The notes beneath the pieces were generated by a model. The model did not search any database. It saw only the letters and a program-made list of their open reading frames with translations, and had not been told where the DNA came from. The position numbers were made by a program, and so were the translations under genes. From Cohnella lubricantis (GTDB lineage Bacteria; Bacillota; Bacilli; Paenibacillales; Paenibacillaceae), in the NCBI RefSeq assembly GCF_014212015.1, contig NZ_JACJVN010000021.1:30427-94426 (forward strand): a stretch of 64,000 nucleotides of DNA, given 5' to 3'. Positions 35,042 through 43,001 of this stretch are shown one piece after another. Positions within the stretch are counted from its first letter, which is position 1; every line of letters begins with the position of its first letter.

Positions 35042-35776
35042 ATGCGTGGTCTTATCCCGGCAATTATTCTTATGACCGTTGTATTGATCGGCGGGACGGC
35101 GGTGTCCTCCCATTTCTCTTCTGCGGCAGGCCCGGCTTCCTCTGGGGCAGGAGCCATTCCAGATGAAGCGATCCGGATTCGCATTCTTGCCAATTCGGAC
35201 AGCGATGAAGATCAGGCAGTGAAGCGAGCGGTTCAGAGCCGCGTATCAGAGGAGATCGTATCCTGGGGCAAGATGCCTTCCACGATCGATGACGCCAGAG
35301 CGCTCATTCGTTCGCACCTGCAGGACATTCAAGAGGCGGCGGACAGCGTGCTGGAGGCGGAAGGCGCCGATTATGGCGCGAAGGTTGAGCTGGCCGTCGT
35401 CCCATTCCCGGACAAGACGTTCGAAGGCCGCGTCTATCCGGCTGGCGAATACGAAGCGTTGCGCGTCACGCTGGGCGAAGGAGAAGGGGCGAACTGGTGG
35501 TGCGTGCTGTTCCCGGCGCTCTGTCTGGCTGGCGCGACTTCGGACGAAGATGCTCAGGGTCAAAAAGGTGTTGAGGCGAACGGCGCTGAGCGATCCGATG
35601 CGCCGAAGCCCGCGAAGTCCACGCAAGCCGTTAATACAGTTGCCCAAGCGTCTCATGAAGACTCGGCAACGGCTGCACAGCAGGCTGCGCCGGATCGCGA
35701 TGAGCCGAAGACGGAATTCTTCCTCGTCGTGATGCTGAAGAAGCTGTTCGCGTGGCTGGCCTCCCTGTTCTCTTAA
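35042..35776 (+). CDS. spoIIR: Stage II sporulation protein R (SpoIIR)
   Basis: Forespore-made signal protein, exported to the intermembrane space, where it triggers SpoIIGA to process pro-sigma-E in the mother cell. 244 residues with an N-terminal signal/anchor. The conserved core is IRIRILANSDSDEDQAVKRA, GRVYPAGEYEALRV and NWWCVLFPALCL. Between the core and the final hydrophobic tail there is a hydrophilic insert of about 60 residues rich in Ala, Glu and Gln. The ATG follows AAGGAG. Confidence 0.94.
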   Translation: MRGLIPAIILMTVVLIGGTAVSSHFSSAAGPASSGAGAIPDEAIRIRILANSDSDEDQAVKRAVQSRVSEEIVSWGKMPSTIDDARALIRSHLQDIQEAADSVLEAEGADYGAKVELAVVPFPDKTFEGRVYPAGEYEALRVTLGEGEGANWWCVLFPALCLAGATSDEDAQGQKGVEANGAERSDAPKPAKSTQAVNTVAQASHEDSATAAQQAAPDRDEPKTEFFLVVMLKKLFAWLASLFS

Positions 35777-35843
35777 AGAGCGCTCGGCCCGTGTGATATA
35801 ATATACGGCATCAATCATCTGCTGATAAAGAAGAGGATACTCC

Positions 35844-37076
35844 ATGACGAAGCTAACGATCTACTGGCCGCCGGAGAAGACGGACGCCGGCGTGCGCGAG
35901 GCCGCCGCGGCGATCGCTTCCGGCGGCGTCGTTGCGTTTCCGACCGAGACGGTGTACGGTCTCGGCGGCGATGCGCGGAACGCGGAAGCGGTGGAGCGGA
36001 TTTTCGCGGCGAAGGGGCGGCCGTCGGATAATCCGCTGATCGTGCACTTGGCCGGCGCGGAGGACGCGGCCAAGCTGGCGTCTGCCATCAGCTCGCTCGA
36101 GCGCCGGCTGATGGAGCGGTTCTGGCCCGGACCGCTCACGCTGGTGCTGCCGGTCCGGCCGGGCGCGGTCTCCGCGCGGGTGACCGCCGGGCTCGACACC
36201 GTCGCGGTGCGCGTGCCGGACCATGAGCTGGCCCGCCGGCTCATCGCCGAATCGGGCTGCCCGATCGCCGCGCCGAGCGCGAACCGCTCCGGCAGGCCAA
36301 GCCCGACGCGCGCCGATCACGTGCTCGAGGATTTGGACGGCCGCATCGACGGCGTGCTGGACGGCGGCCCGACCGGCATCGGCTTGGAATCGACCGTCGT
36401 CCGCGTGCTGGACGGCGCGATTCATGTGCTGCGCCCCGGCGGCATTACGGCCGAGCAGCTTCGCGAAGCGGCCGGCGGCGATGCCGAAGTGATCGCGGCA
36501 TCGGCCGGCGAAGCTGCGGCGGCAGAAGCTCAGCCCGCCGACGCCATAGCGGCAGCTCCTGCCGCAGGCAAGCTCGCCGGCGCCGACGCCGCATTAGCCG
36601 GGGCTGCCGCCAACGCTGTATCCGCGTCAGTCGAGCCTGCTGATGCCGCCATGGCAGCGGACGCCGACGCCGGCGCCCGCGCCATACCTGCCGCCGAGGA
36701 AGCCCCGCGCTCCCCCGGCATGAAGTACACGCACTACGCCCCGCAAGGCGAGATGGCGGTCGTGACCGGCGCCGACCCGGCCCGCGTGCGCGAGGCCGTG
36801 CAGCAAGCCGCCGACCGCGAACGCGCCGGCGGCCGCCGCGTCGCCGTGCTCGCGTGCGCCGAGCACGCGCCTGGCTATCGCGCGGACGCGGTGCTCGGGC
36901 TCGGCTCACGCGCCGAGCCCGAGCAGGCGGCGCAGGCGCTCTACGCCGCGCTCCGCGAATGCGACGAGCGCGGCATCGGCTTCATCCTCGCGGAAGGCTA
37001 CCCCGAGGACGGCATCGGCGCCGCGCTCATGAACCGGATGCGCAAAGCCGCCGGAGGACGCGTTATTAGCGTTTGA
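35844..37076 (+). CDS. tsaC: Threonylcarbamoyl-AMP synthase (Sua5/YwlC type)
   Basis: Makes threonylcarbamoyl-adenylate from Thr, bicarbonate and ATP for t6A formation in tRNA. 410 residues: YrdC domain (FPTETVYGLGGDA, KGRPSDNPLIVH, PSANRSGRPSPT) over the first 215, then a Sua5 domain near the C-terminus (GMKYTHYAPQGEM). The two are joined by an Ala-rich linker of about 75 residues (AAAAEAQPADAIAAAPAAG and onward), much longer than usual. Also called ywlC. The ATG follows AAGAGGA. Confidence 0.94.
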   Translation: MTKLTIYWPPEKTDAGVREAAAAIASGGVVAFPTETVYGLGGDARNAEAVERIFAAKGRPSDNPLIVHLAGAEDAAKLASAISSLERRLMERFWPGPLTLVLPVRPGAVSARVTAGLDTVAVRVPDHELARRLIAESGCPIAAPSANRSGRPSPTRADHVLEDLDGRIDGVLDGGPTGIGLESTVVRVLDGAIHVLRPGGITAEQLREAAGGDAEVIAASAGEAAAAEAQPADAIAAAPAAGKLAGADAALAGAAANAVSASVEPADAAMAADADAGARAIPAAEEAPRSPGMKYTHYAPQGEMAVVTGADPARVREAVQQAADRERAGGRRVAVLACAEHAPGYRADAVLGLGSRAEPEQAAQALYAALRECDERGIGFILAEGYPEDGIGAALMNRMRKAAGGRVISV

Positions 37077-37278
37077 TCAAAAGCAGGATTTAATCTCAAA
37101 TCGAACTAACTCCGAGCCCCCGCCGCCGCCCCGCCCCGCCGCCTCCAAGCAACCCAAGGGACATGTTCCTCTCCTTGTCCGCATATGTTGAGGTATCGGC
37201 GCGCGAGGCTTGTTCGTGTCGCGCTCGCCGCCGACAGTACCGCGCGTCACGTGCATGCGGCAAGGGGGAACCAGAAGG

Positions 37279-37839
37279 ATGGATACAATGTCCGCGTCCG
37301 CGGGGCACATGCTCACCATCATCATTATGGCCGTCGCTCTAGGCATGGACGCCTTCTCGCTCGGCGTCGGCATCGGGCTCAAAGGCGTGCGCAAGCTGGA
37401 CGTTCTCAAGTTAAGCACGGTCATCGCGCTGTTCCACGTCCTAATGCCGCTCGCCGGCATGATAATGGGCTACTACGTGAGCGGCCTGCTGGGCGGCGTC
37501 GCCACCTCCGCGGGCGGAGCGCTGCTTCTGCTGCTGGGCGGGCATATGATCTACAGCTCGCTGCGCGGCGAATCGGTCCAATCGTTCAACCACCGCACAT
37601 TCTGGGGCGTGCTCGTCTTCGCGATGAGCGTCAGCGTCGACTCCTTCTCCGTCGGCGTATCGTTAGGAATGTTCGCGTCGCATATTATGGTTACGGTGCT
37701 GACGTTCGGCTTCTTCGGCGGCGTGATGAGCGTGATGGGACTGATGCTCGGAAGGCGGATCAGCGGCACGCTAGGCGGCTACGGAGAAGCGCTCGGCGGC
37801 GCGATTCTGTTTGCATTCGGAATCCTATTTCTGCTATAA
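37279..37839 (+). CDS. mntP: Manganese efflux pump MntP
   Basis: A 186-residue inner membrane protein with six helices in two repeats. The metal-site motifs are AVALGMDAFSLGV in the first half and AMSVSVDSFSVGV in the second, each with the essential Asp. It exports excess Mn2+. The start is set at ATG 37279, nine bases after AAGGGGGA. Upstream, 37077-37278 is very GC-rich (runs of CCG and CCCC), and I see no manganese riboswitch there. Syntenic with Bacillus ywlD. Confidence 0.92.
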   Translation: MDTMSASAGHMLTIIIMAVALGMDAFSLGVGIGLKGVRKLDVLKLSTVIALFHVLMPLAGMIMGYYVSGLLGGVATSAGGALLLLLGGHMIYSSLRGESVQSFNHRTFWGVLVFAMSVSVDSFSVGVSLGMFASHIMVTVLTFGFFGGVMSVMGLMLGRRISGTLGGYGEALGGAILFAFGILFLL

Positions 37840-37911
37840 CTAGATTCACCATATACCGATCTGCTAGCAACACCCAATCAGCGTTCGCGCTGCGGGAAGG
37901 AGGAAGATGGC

Positions 37912-38502
37912 ATGTCCCAACCGTCGAGAATTCTCATCGTCTGCACAGGCAACACGTGCCGGAGCCCGATGGCGGAGTCGATGCTGCGTAAGCTGGCGGA
38001 ACAGAAGTCTCTCCCCATCGAAGTCAAGTCCGCCGGCGTATCCGCGGTGAACGGGCTGCCGGTCTCCAGCCATGCCGCAGAAGCGTTGCGCAAGCGCGAC
38101 CTGCCGGTTCCGGAAGGCTCCTCGGCGCTGACGGCCGAGACGGCCGAATGGGCGGACCTGATTCTCACCATGACATCCGGCCACAAGAGAGCCGTTCTGG
38201 AGCGCTACCCATCCGCGGCCGGCAAGATCTACACGCTCAAAGAGTACGCGCTTAGCGGAGAAGCCGCCATGGCCGATCTGGCCGAAGCGGAGCGAATCTA
38301 CGCCGACTGGCAGCTGAAGCAGGCGCTTGGCGAGAGCTTGTCCGCGGAGGATCGGGAGCGGCTATTGGAGCTGCAGCGGAGACTCCCGAGCTTCGATGTC
38401 GCCGACCCGTTCGGCGGGCCGCTGGAAGTGTACGAGAGCTGCGCGGAGGAGATTGCGGAAGCGCTGGAGATCGCCGCGAGCAAGATGGCGGAATCCGATT
38501 GA
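37912..38502 (+). CDS. ywlE: Protein-arginine phosphatase YwlE
   Basis: Low-molecular-weight phosphatase fold, 196 residues. The P-loop CTGNTCRSPMAES has Thr after the catalytic Cys (residue 12), the residue linked to phosphoarginine specificity, and the general-acid Asp lies in FDVADPFGG. It reverses McsB protein-arginine phosphorylation. It is about 40 residues longer than Bacillus YwlE, mainly in the region LAEAERIYADWQLKQALGES. The ATG follows GAAGGAGG. Confidence 0.93.
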   Translation: MSQPSRILIVCTGNTCRSPMAESMLRKLAEQKSLPIEVKSAGVSAVNGLPVSSHAAEALRKRDLPVPEGSSALTAETAEWADLILTMTSGHKRAVLERYPSAAGKIYTLKEYALSGEAAMADLAEAERIYADWQLKQALGESLSAEDRERLLELQRRLPSFDVADPFGGPLEVYESCAEEIAEALEIAASKMAESD

Positions 38503-38527
38503 TTTTTCCCCAAGCCTCCGTTATGAT
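38499..38527 (+). promoter_or_regulatory. Sigma-A promoter of the ZTP-riboswitch transcript
   Basis: TTGATT at 38499 and TATGAT at 38522, 17-bp spacer. The -35 overlaps the ywlE stop codon. A second -10 (TATAAT at 38680) lies downstream of the riboswitch terminator and may give basal rpiB expression. Confidence 0.7.
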
Positions 38528-38540
38528 GAGAATACAAGTT

Positions 38541-38620
38541 GCGGTTCCGATGTAACTGGCGACACAAGGTGGGCCTAACCACGGTGGAGCATCGGAATAA
38601 CGGCCGGTCGCCTGGGCAGA
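38541..38620 (+). ncRNA. ZTP (pfl) riboswitch aptamer
   Basis: All conserved blocks are legible. P1 arms are TTCCGAT (38545) and ATCGGAA (38591), then come TAACTGGCGA, the P2 hairpin GTGG...CCAC, CGGTGGAGC, a P3 hairpin and the terminal CGCCTGGGCA. The class senses ZTP/ZMP (AICAR), which accumulates when 10-formyl-tetrahydrofolate is short, and usually turns expression on. It precedes rpiB, ywlG and glyA; glyA, encoding the main one-carbon donor enzyme, is a classic target. Confidence 0.94.
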
Positions 38621-38658
38621 GAGCAGCGTGCGTCTTTTCGCGCGTTTGCTCTTTTTTC
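38621..38658 (+). terminator. Terminator of the ZTP riboswitch expression platform
   Basis: Stem GAGCA plus CGTGCG pairs with CGCGCG plus TGCTC (with one U-G pair), followed by TTTTTTCG. It begins right after CTGGGCA, as expected for ligand-controlled antitermination. Confidence 0.85.
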
Positions 38659-38717
38659 GTCTTTTTTCGCGCTTTTAGGTATAATACAAGTTGACTATAA
38701 GGGAGGTTATGACAAGC

Positions 38718-39176
38718 ATGATTATCGCAATAGGGGCCGACCACGCCGGCTATCGCCTGAAGGACGTTATTGTGCCTTTTCTGAAGGCTCAAGGCCATGA
38801 GATCATCGACGTAGGCTGCAATTGCGCCGATTCCGTCGACTACCCGGACTACGCCGTTCCGGTCTGCGACAAAGTCGTCCAAGGCGAGGCGGAGCGCGGC
38901 ATCCTGATCTGCGGCACCGGCATCGGCATGTCGATCGCCGCCAACAAGACGCCCGGCATCCGCTGCGCGCTTGTGCACGACCTGTTCTCCGCGAAGGCGA
39001 CGCGCGAGCATAACGATACGAACGTGCTGGCGATGGGCGAGCGGGTGATCGGACCGGGCGTGGCCGAAGAGATCATCAAGATCTGGCTCGATACGCCGTT
39101 CTCGCAAGGCGAGCGCCACAAGGGCCGTCTCGGCAAGGTAGCGGCGATTGAGTCGCAATATTCGCTTCATCCCTAA
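38718..39176 (+). CDS. rpiB: Ribose 5-phosphate isomerase B
   Basis: A 152-residue RpiB that interconverts ribose 5-phosphate and ribulose 5-phosphate. Signature GADHAGYRLKD, VDYPDYAVPV and the active-site Cys in LICGTGIGMSIAANK. The start is set at the second ATG, which matches the family N-terminus (MIIAIGADHAG); ATG 38709 sits two bases from GGGAGG. It is the first gene under the ZTP riboswitch, linking ribose supply to one-carbon status. Confidence 0.95.
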   Translation: MIIAIGADHAGYRLKDVIVPFLKAQGHEIIDVGCNCADSVDYPDYAVPVCDKVVQGEAERGILICGTGIGMSIAANKTPGIRCALVHDLFSAKATREHNDTNVLAMGERVIGPGVAEEIIKIWLDTPFSQGERHKGRLGKVAAIESQYSLHP

Positions 39177-39209
39177 CATCACCCCGGCTGACAGGGGAGG
39201 AATATAGGC

Positions 39210-39824
39210 ATGACCATGTTCGAAAATGTACCTTCCCGTGAGCTCCCGAAGATAGCGGACGAAGTAGAGCGGTCGCTCCGCGAGCTGGCGTCTGCCGGCG
39301 GGCTGCGCGCAGGCCGCATCCTCGTCATCGGCTGCAGCACCAGCGAGGTGCGCGGCGAGCGCATCGGCACTTCCGGCGCCGAAGAGATTGCGGCGCTCGT
39401 CTACGAAGGCGTCGAGCGGGTTCGCGCGGAGATCGGCTTCCAGCCGGTCTGGCAATGCTGCGAGCATCTCAATCGCGCGCTCGTCGTCCCTCGCGGGCTG
39501 GCCGAGGCGAAGGGCTGGACGATCGTCTCGGCCGTGCCGGTGCGCAAGGCCGGCGGGTCGATGGCCGCCTATGCGTATCGCAGGCTGGCCGATCCGTGCT
39601 TGGTGGAGTCGCTGCAGGCGGACGCCGGCATCGACATCGGCGAGACGCTGATCGGCATGCATCTGCGGCCGGTCGCGGTGCCGGTCCGGCCGTCCGTGCC
39701 ATGGATCGGCGCGGCGAGGCTGACGATGGCGTATACGCGGCCGAAGCTGATCGGCGGGGAGCGCGCGGTCTACGCGCTGCCGGAGCGTGACGGCGAGACG
39801 CCGGCTTCGGGAAGCTGCGACTAG
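39210..39824 (+). CDS. ywlG: YwlG family protein (TIGR01440/UPF0340)
   Basis: A 204-residue protein of a conserved Firmicute family of unknown function. Typical stretches are [34 protein letters not shown] and [20 protein letters not shown]. The Cys-Cys pair followed by Glu-His suggests a catalytic or metal site, which is inference. It lies between rpiB and glyA as in Bacillus, and here shares their ZTP riboswitch. The ATG follows GGGAGG. Confidence 0.92.
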   Translation: MTMFENVPSRELPKIADEVERSLRELASAGGLRAGRILVIGCSTSEVRGERIGTSGAEEIAALVYEGVERVRAEIGFQPVWQCCEHLNRALVVPRGLAEAKGWTIVSAVPVRKAGGSMAAYAYRRLADPCLVESLQADAGIDIGETLIGMHLRPVAVPVRPSVPWIGAARLTMAYTRPKLIGGERAVYALPERDGETPASGSCD

Positions 39825-39904
39825 GCGGCGCGGGCTTCAATAGATTTTTATCGGAATATTCGATCGAACTTACCATTCTTGAATCCCAGGGAGGATGTAT
39901 CGGC

Positions 39905-41152
39905 ATGGAACAACTGCGCAAGCAAGACCCCGAGATCGTCAAAGCGATGAATCTGGAATTGACGCGCCAGCGCGACAATCTGGAGCTGATCGCTTCGGAG
40001 AATATCGTCAGCGAGGCCGTTCTGCAAGCGATGGGCACGGTGCTGACGAACAAGTACGCGGAAGGCTATCCGGGCAAACGCTACTACGGCGGCTGCGAAT
40101 ACGTGGACATTCCGGAGGAGATCGCCCGCAACCGCGCGAAGGAGCTGTTCGGCGCCGATCATGCGAACGTCCAGCCGCACTCCGGCGCGCAAGCGAACCT
40201 GGCCGTCTACCTCGCGGCTTTGAAGCCCGGCGACACCGTGCTCGGCATGAACCTCGCGCACGGCGGCCACTTGACGCACGGCAGCCCGGTCAACGCCTCC
40301 GGCTTGTTCTACAACTTCGTCGCTTACGGCGTGGACGAGAAGACGTTCACGATCGATTACGACGAAGTCCGCAAACTGGCGTTTAAGCACCGTCCGCGCC
40401 TCATCGTCGCCGGCGCCAGCGCTTATCCGCGCATCATCGACTTCGAAGCGCTCGGCAAGATCGCCCAAGATGTCGGCGCGCTGTTCATGGTCGACATGGC
40501 CCACATTGCGGGCCTCGTCGCCGGCGGCCAGCACCCGAGCCCGGTGCCGCACGCGCACTTCGTCACGACGACGACGCACAAGACGCTGCGCGGACCGCGC
40601 GGCGGCATGATCCTGTGCCGTAAGCCTTGGGCAGCAGCCATCGACAAGGCCGTCTTCCCGGGCACGCAGGGCGGTCCGCTCATGCACATCGTCGCGGCCA
40701 AGGCGGTCGCGCTGGGCGAAGCGCTGCAGCCGTCGTTCAAGGAGTATGCGCAGAACGTGGTGACGAACGCGAAGGTGCTGGCTGACACGCTGCTGGCCGA
40801 AGGGCTGAACCTCGTCTCCGGCGGCACGGACAACCACCTGATGCTGATCGATACCCGCAACCTGAACATCAGCGGCAAGGACGCCGAGCACGTGCTCGAC
40901 TCCGTCGGCATCACGGTGAACAAGAACGCAATTCCGTTCGACCCGACGAGCCCTTTCGTCACGAGCGGCATCCGGGTCGGCACGCCGGCCGTCACTTCCC
41001 GCGGCATGGACGCGGACGCAATGAAGACGATCGGCCAAGTGATCGCGCTCACGCTGAAGAACCCAAGCGACGAAGCGAAGCTGGAGCAAGCCCGCGGCAT
41101 CGTGCGCGGCCTCTCCTCGCAATACCCGCTCTATCCGGGACTGGCCTATTAA
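39905..41152 (+). CDS. glyA: Serine hydroxymethyltransferase
   Basis: PLP enzyme that converts serine and tetrahydrofolate to glycine and methylene-tetrahydrofolate, the main one-carbon entry. 415 residues. The PLP lysine is in [13 protein letters not shown], and other hallmarks are [12 protein letters not shown] and [14 protein letters not shown]. The ATG follows GGGAGG. It ends the riboswitch-controlled rpiB-ywlG-glyA unit and is followed by a strong terminator. Confidence 0.97.
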   Translation: MEQLRKQDPEIVKAMNLELTRQRDNLELIASENIVSEAVLQAMGTVLTNKYAEGYPGKRYYGGCEYVDIPEEIARNRAKELFGADHANVQPHSGAQANLAVYLAALKPGDTVLGMNLAHGGHLTHGSPVNASGLFYNFVAYGVDEKTFTIDYDEVRKLAFKHRPRLIVAGASAYPRIIDFEALGKIAQDVGALFMVDMAHIAGLVAGGQHPSPVPHAHFVTTTTHKTLRGPRGGMILCRKPWAAAIDKAVFPGTQGGPLMHIVAAKAVALGEALQPSFKEYAQNVVTNAKVLADTLLAEGLNLVSGGTDNHLMLIDTRNLNISGKDAEHVLDSVGITVNKNAIPFDPTSPFVTSGIRVGTPAVTSRGMDADAMKTIGQVIALTLKNPSDEAKLEQARGIVRGLSSQYPLYPGLAY

Positions 41153-41198
41153 TCGATCGCCTCGCTCGAATTCGCGCAAGACTGGGCCAGAATGGACG

Positions 41199-41238
41199 GG
41201 ACGCACGGCAGCTGCCGCGGCGTCCCGCTTTTTTTTTA
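41199..41238 (+). terminator. Terminator after glyA
   Basis: GGGACGC and GCGTCCC arms with an inner GGCAGCTGCC palindrome, followed by GC and nine T. From 41239 to the promoter at 41412 nothing else was seen. Confidence 0.9.
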
Positions 41239-41411
41239 TCGTTCCGAACAGGGGGCGTAAGCCCGAATGTGGTCGATATTTCATACACGCTGCCTCCCTT
41301 CTCCTCCTTTCCCTCCGCAATCCTCGCTTGACGCACACAATCAGGCCCAGCTGCATTAACTATTAGAGCGGCGCCGATCGGTTAAAAATAAGCAAAATCA
41401 GCCCTTTGCGT

Positions 41412-41441
41412 TTGACGCGGCCAAGAGATAAGGGTTATACT
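41412..41441 (+). promoter_or_regulatory. Sigma-A promoter of the c-di-AMP riboswitch transcript
   Basis: TTGACG at 41412 and TATACT at 41436 with an 18-bp spacer. The predicted start is a few bases ahead of the aptamer. Confidence 0.65.
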
Positions 41442-41446
41442 TGGAA

Positions 41447-41577
41447 TACGCTTAATTTCCGGCTGTTCTCGCCGGAAAGCGGGGGAACCAATCAATAGGG
41501 GCGAATTGCGCGAGTCTCGAGCTTGGCGCATAGGGTACCATCTGACCCGAGCCCGACAGCTAACCTCGTCAGCAGTA
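41447..41577 (+). ncRNA. c-di-AMP (ydaO-yuaA) riboswitch aptamer
   Basis: Conserved blocks in order: CGCTTAATT, a variable hairpin (CCGGC...GCCGG), AAGCGGGGGAACCAAT, AGGGGCGAATT, ATAGGGTACC, ACCCGAGCCCGACAGC and TAACCTCGTCAGC. These match the ydaO class, which binds cyclic di-AMP and usually represses. Known targets are osmolyte and potassium uptake and cell-wall hydrolases; here the downstream gene is an aminomutase-like protein. Confidence 0.94.
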
Positions 41578-41610
41578 GGATGGGTCAATCCATAGATTAT
41601 CCGCGAACAT

Positions 41611-41640
41611 TGACCCTGTTAACCAGGGTCATTTTCTGTT
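41611..41640 (+). terminator. Terminator of the c-di-AMP riboswitch
   Basis: TGACCCTG and CAGGGTCA arms, a 5-base loop, then TTTTCTGTTTTC. The left arm could alternatively pair with ATGGGTCAA just after the aptamer (41581-41588), giving an antiterminator. Confidence 0.8.
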
Positions 41641-41747
41641 TTCTTGACCCCTTGCTGGCAAGCGTGCCCGTTCTTCTAAGCCGCGTGTGTAGATGAATAG
41701 CGAGCCCGCCGGCTCTAGAACGATCAACCGGACAAGGAGGATGTAAG

Positions 41748-42728
41748 ATGTCGCTGCCCCATGACTATTTAGACAATAACGCCGAAGCCGACGCTTTAGG
41801 CCCTGTGATGGGAATGATTGGCCCGCTGTCGATGGCCGAATCCGAATCCGACGCCAACACTGCTCCCCGAGCTGAAGCCTCTATAAAGCATTTGCACGTC
41901 AATCGTTCCACGCTGATTCTGCCCGACCGTCTCATCGCCGATGATTCCGAAGCGATGCGCTATCTGGCCGGCCATGAAGAGATCAGCCACGTGCTGTTAG
42001 CCGGCTCGGACAGCTTGGATCTGCCGATCGGCCGCCTGCGCGAGGTCATGGAACTGCTCGCAGCGGTTGAGCATATCCGGATGATTCGGCTGTGCTCGAG
42101 AATTCCCGCTCTTCAGCCGGAGCGTATTATCGGCAACGGGGAGCTGCTCGATCTGCTCTCGGCCCAATCCAACCCGAACCGCAGCCTCCATCTGATGATG
42201 CAATTCCATCGTCCGGAGGAAGTGAACAACCGTGCGGCCGAAGCGTTCCGTGCACTTAGCGCTGCCGGAGTCGGACTTGTGGGCGAGGTTCCGTTCCTGC
42301 CGGGATCGGATGCCGATCCGGATGCGATCGTCGATCTGCTGGAACGGTTGACGAGGGCGAACGTCATCCCTTATCAATTCGTTCTGCATCAGCCGGCGGA
42401 AGGCAGCGGGCAGCCGCGGTTGACGCTCGAAGAGGCTTACCGGCTGGCTGAGACGGTGAAGTCCCGTATCTCCGGACCTGCCCGGAGAGCAAGGCTGACG
42501 ATGAAGCATTCGTCCGGCTATGTGGAGATACTGGCGATCGAGAACGGCAAAGCCTATGTGAAGGGCCATCTGTCCAATCGCGATGCGAATGGCCGGTTCA
42601 TGATTCTGGACTGTCCTGCCGAGGCGTCCTCCTTCGAGGAATTGAAGGGCTACGAGCCTTCCGAGCGAACGGGCAAGTCGCCGAGCGATACGACTTACTT
42701 GAAGGTTCCGTATGAGATTCCGGACTGA
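41748..42728 (+). CDS. KamA/lysine 2,3-aminomutase-like protein lacking the radical-SAM cysteines
   Basis: A 326-residue protein that resembles the lysine aminomutase core: LPDRLIADDSEAMRYLAGHE, ISHVLLAGSDSLDLP (SGGD becomes AGSD), MIRLCSRIPALQPERI, MMQFHRPEEV and NVIPYQFVLHQP. The CxxxCxxC loop that holds the 4Fe-4S cluster is absent; a short Cys-free segment stands in its place, and the PLP-lysine loop is not recognisable. It is therefore probably not an aminomutase but a binding or regulatory protein. It has a strong AAGGAGGATG site and sits alone under the c-di-AMP riboswitch. Confidence 0.75.
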   Translation: MSLPHDYLDNNAEADALGPVMGMIGPLSMAESESDANTAPRAEASIKHLHVNRSTLILPDRLIADDSEAMRYLAGHEEISHVLLAGSDSLDLPIGRLREVMELLAAVEHIRMIRLCSRIPALQPERIIGNGELLDLLSAQSNPNRSLHLMMQFHRPEEVNNRAAEAFRALSAAGVGLVGEVPFLPGSDADPDAIVDLLERLTRANVIPYQFVLHQPAEGSGQPRLTLEEAYRLAETVKSRISGPARRARLTMKHSSGYVEILAIENGKAYVKGHLSNRDANGRFMILDCPAEASSFEELKGYEPSERTGKSPSDTTYLKVPYEIPD

Positions 42729-42747
42729 TAGAGCGATCGTCGAATAG

Positions 42748-42785
42748 GGTGACGGGGGGGAGAATCTCCTGCCGTCGCCTTTTTT
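42748..42785 (+). terminator. Terminator after the KamA-like gene
   Basis: GGTGACGG pairs with CCGTCGCC (one U-G pair), followed by six T. Confidence 0.8.
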
Positions 42786-42840
42786 GCTCATCCGACGCAA
42801 TGTGAACTTCTAAATACTGGTATTTCCGACGCTGGCAAAT

Positions 42841-42985
42841 TATAATGTTCGTAGAGCCCCGGCAGCCATGGATGGGCCATCGCGGCCTAGACCGGAGACT
42901 GATTTCTGGGACTCATTGTCTATAGGGTGAAACCCCGAATATGCCTCGCGCGTATACAGTTACATAAAGAACGGGGCTGACCCCG
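42841..42985 (+). promoter_or_regulatory. Structured pspA leader, class unknown
   Basis: TATAAT at 42841 is a likely -10 (its -35 is weak). The 5' leader of about 150 bases has AGCCCCG (about 42855) able to pair with CGGGGCT (about 42973), which would close the leader like a P1 helix. Inside lie GGCC...GGCC, AGAC...GTCT and GGGTGAAACCC hairpins. A second small hairpin (CGGGGctgaCCCCG) abuts the ribosome site GAGGGAGG. I do not recognise a riboswitch class. Confidence 0.45.
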
Positions 42986-43001
42986 AGGGAGGATATGAAC
43001 G

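Noticed and set aside
37077..37278. Manganese (yybP-ykoY) riboswitch upstream of mntP
   Set aside because: The region is GC-rich low-complexity sequence without the conserved loops of that class.
42803..42853. Sigma-W-type promoter before pspA
   Set aside because: TGAACT and CGAC or CGTA pieces are present but the spacing and sequence do not fit TGAAAC-N16-CGTA; a sigma-A -10 is clearer.
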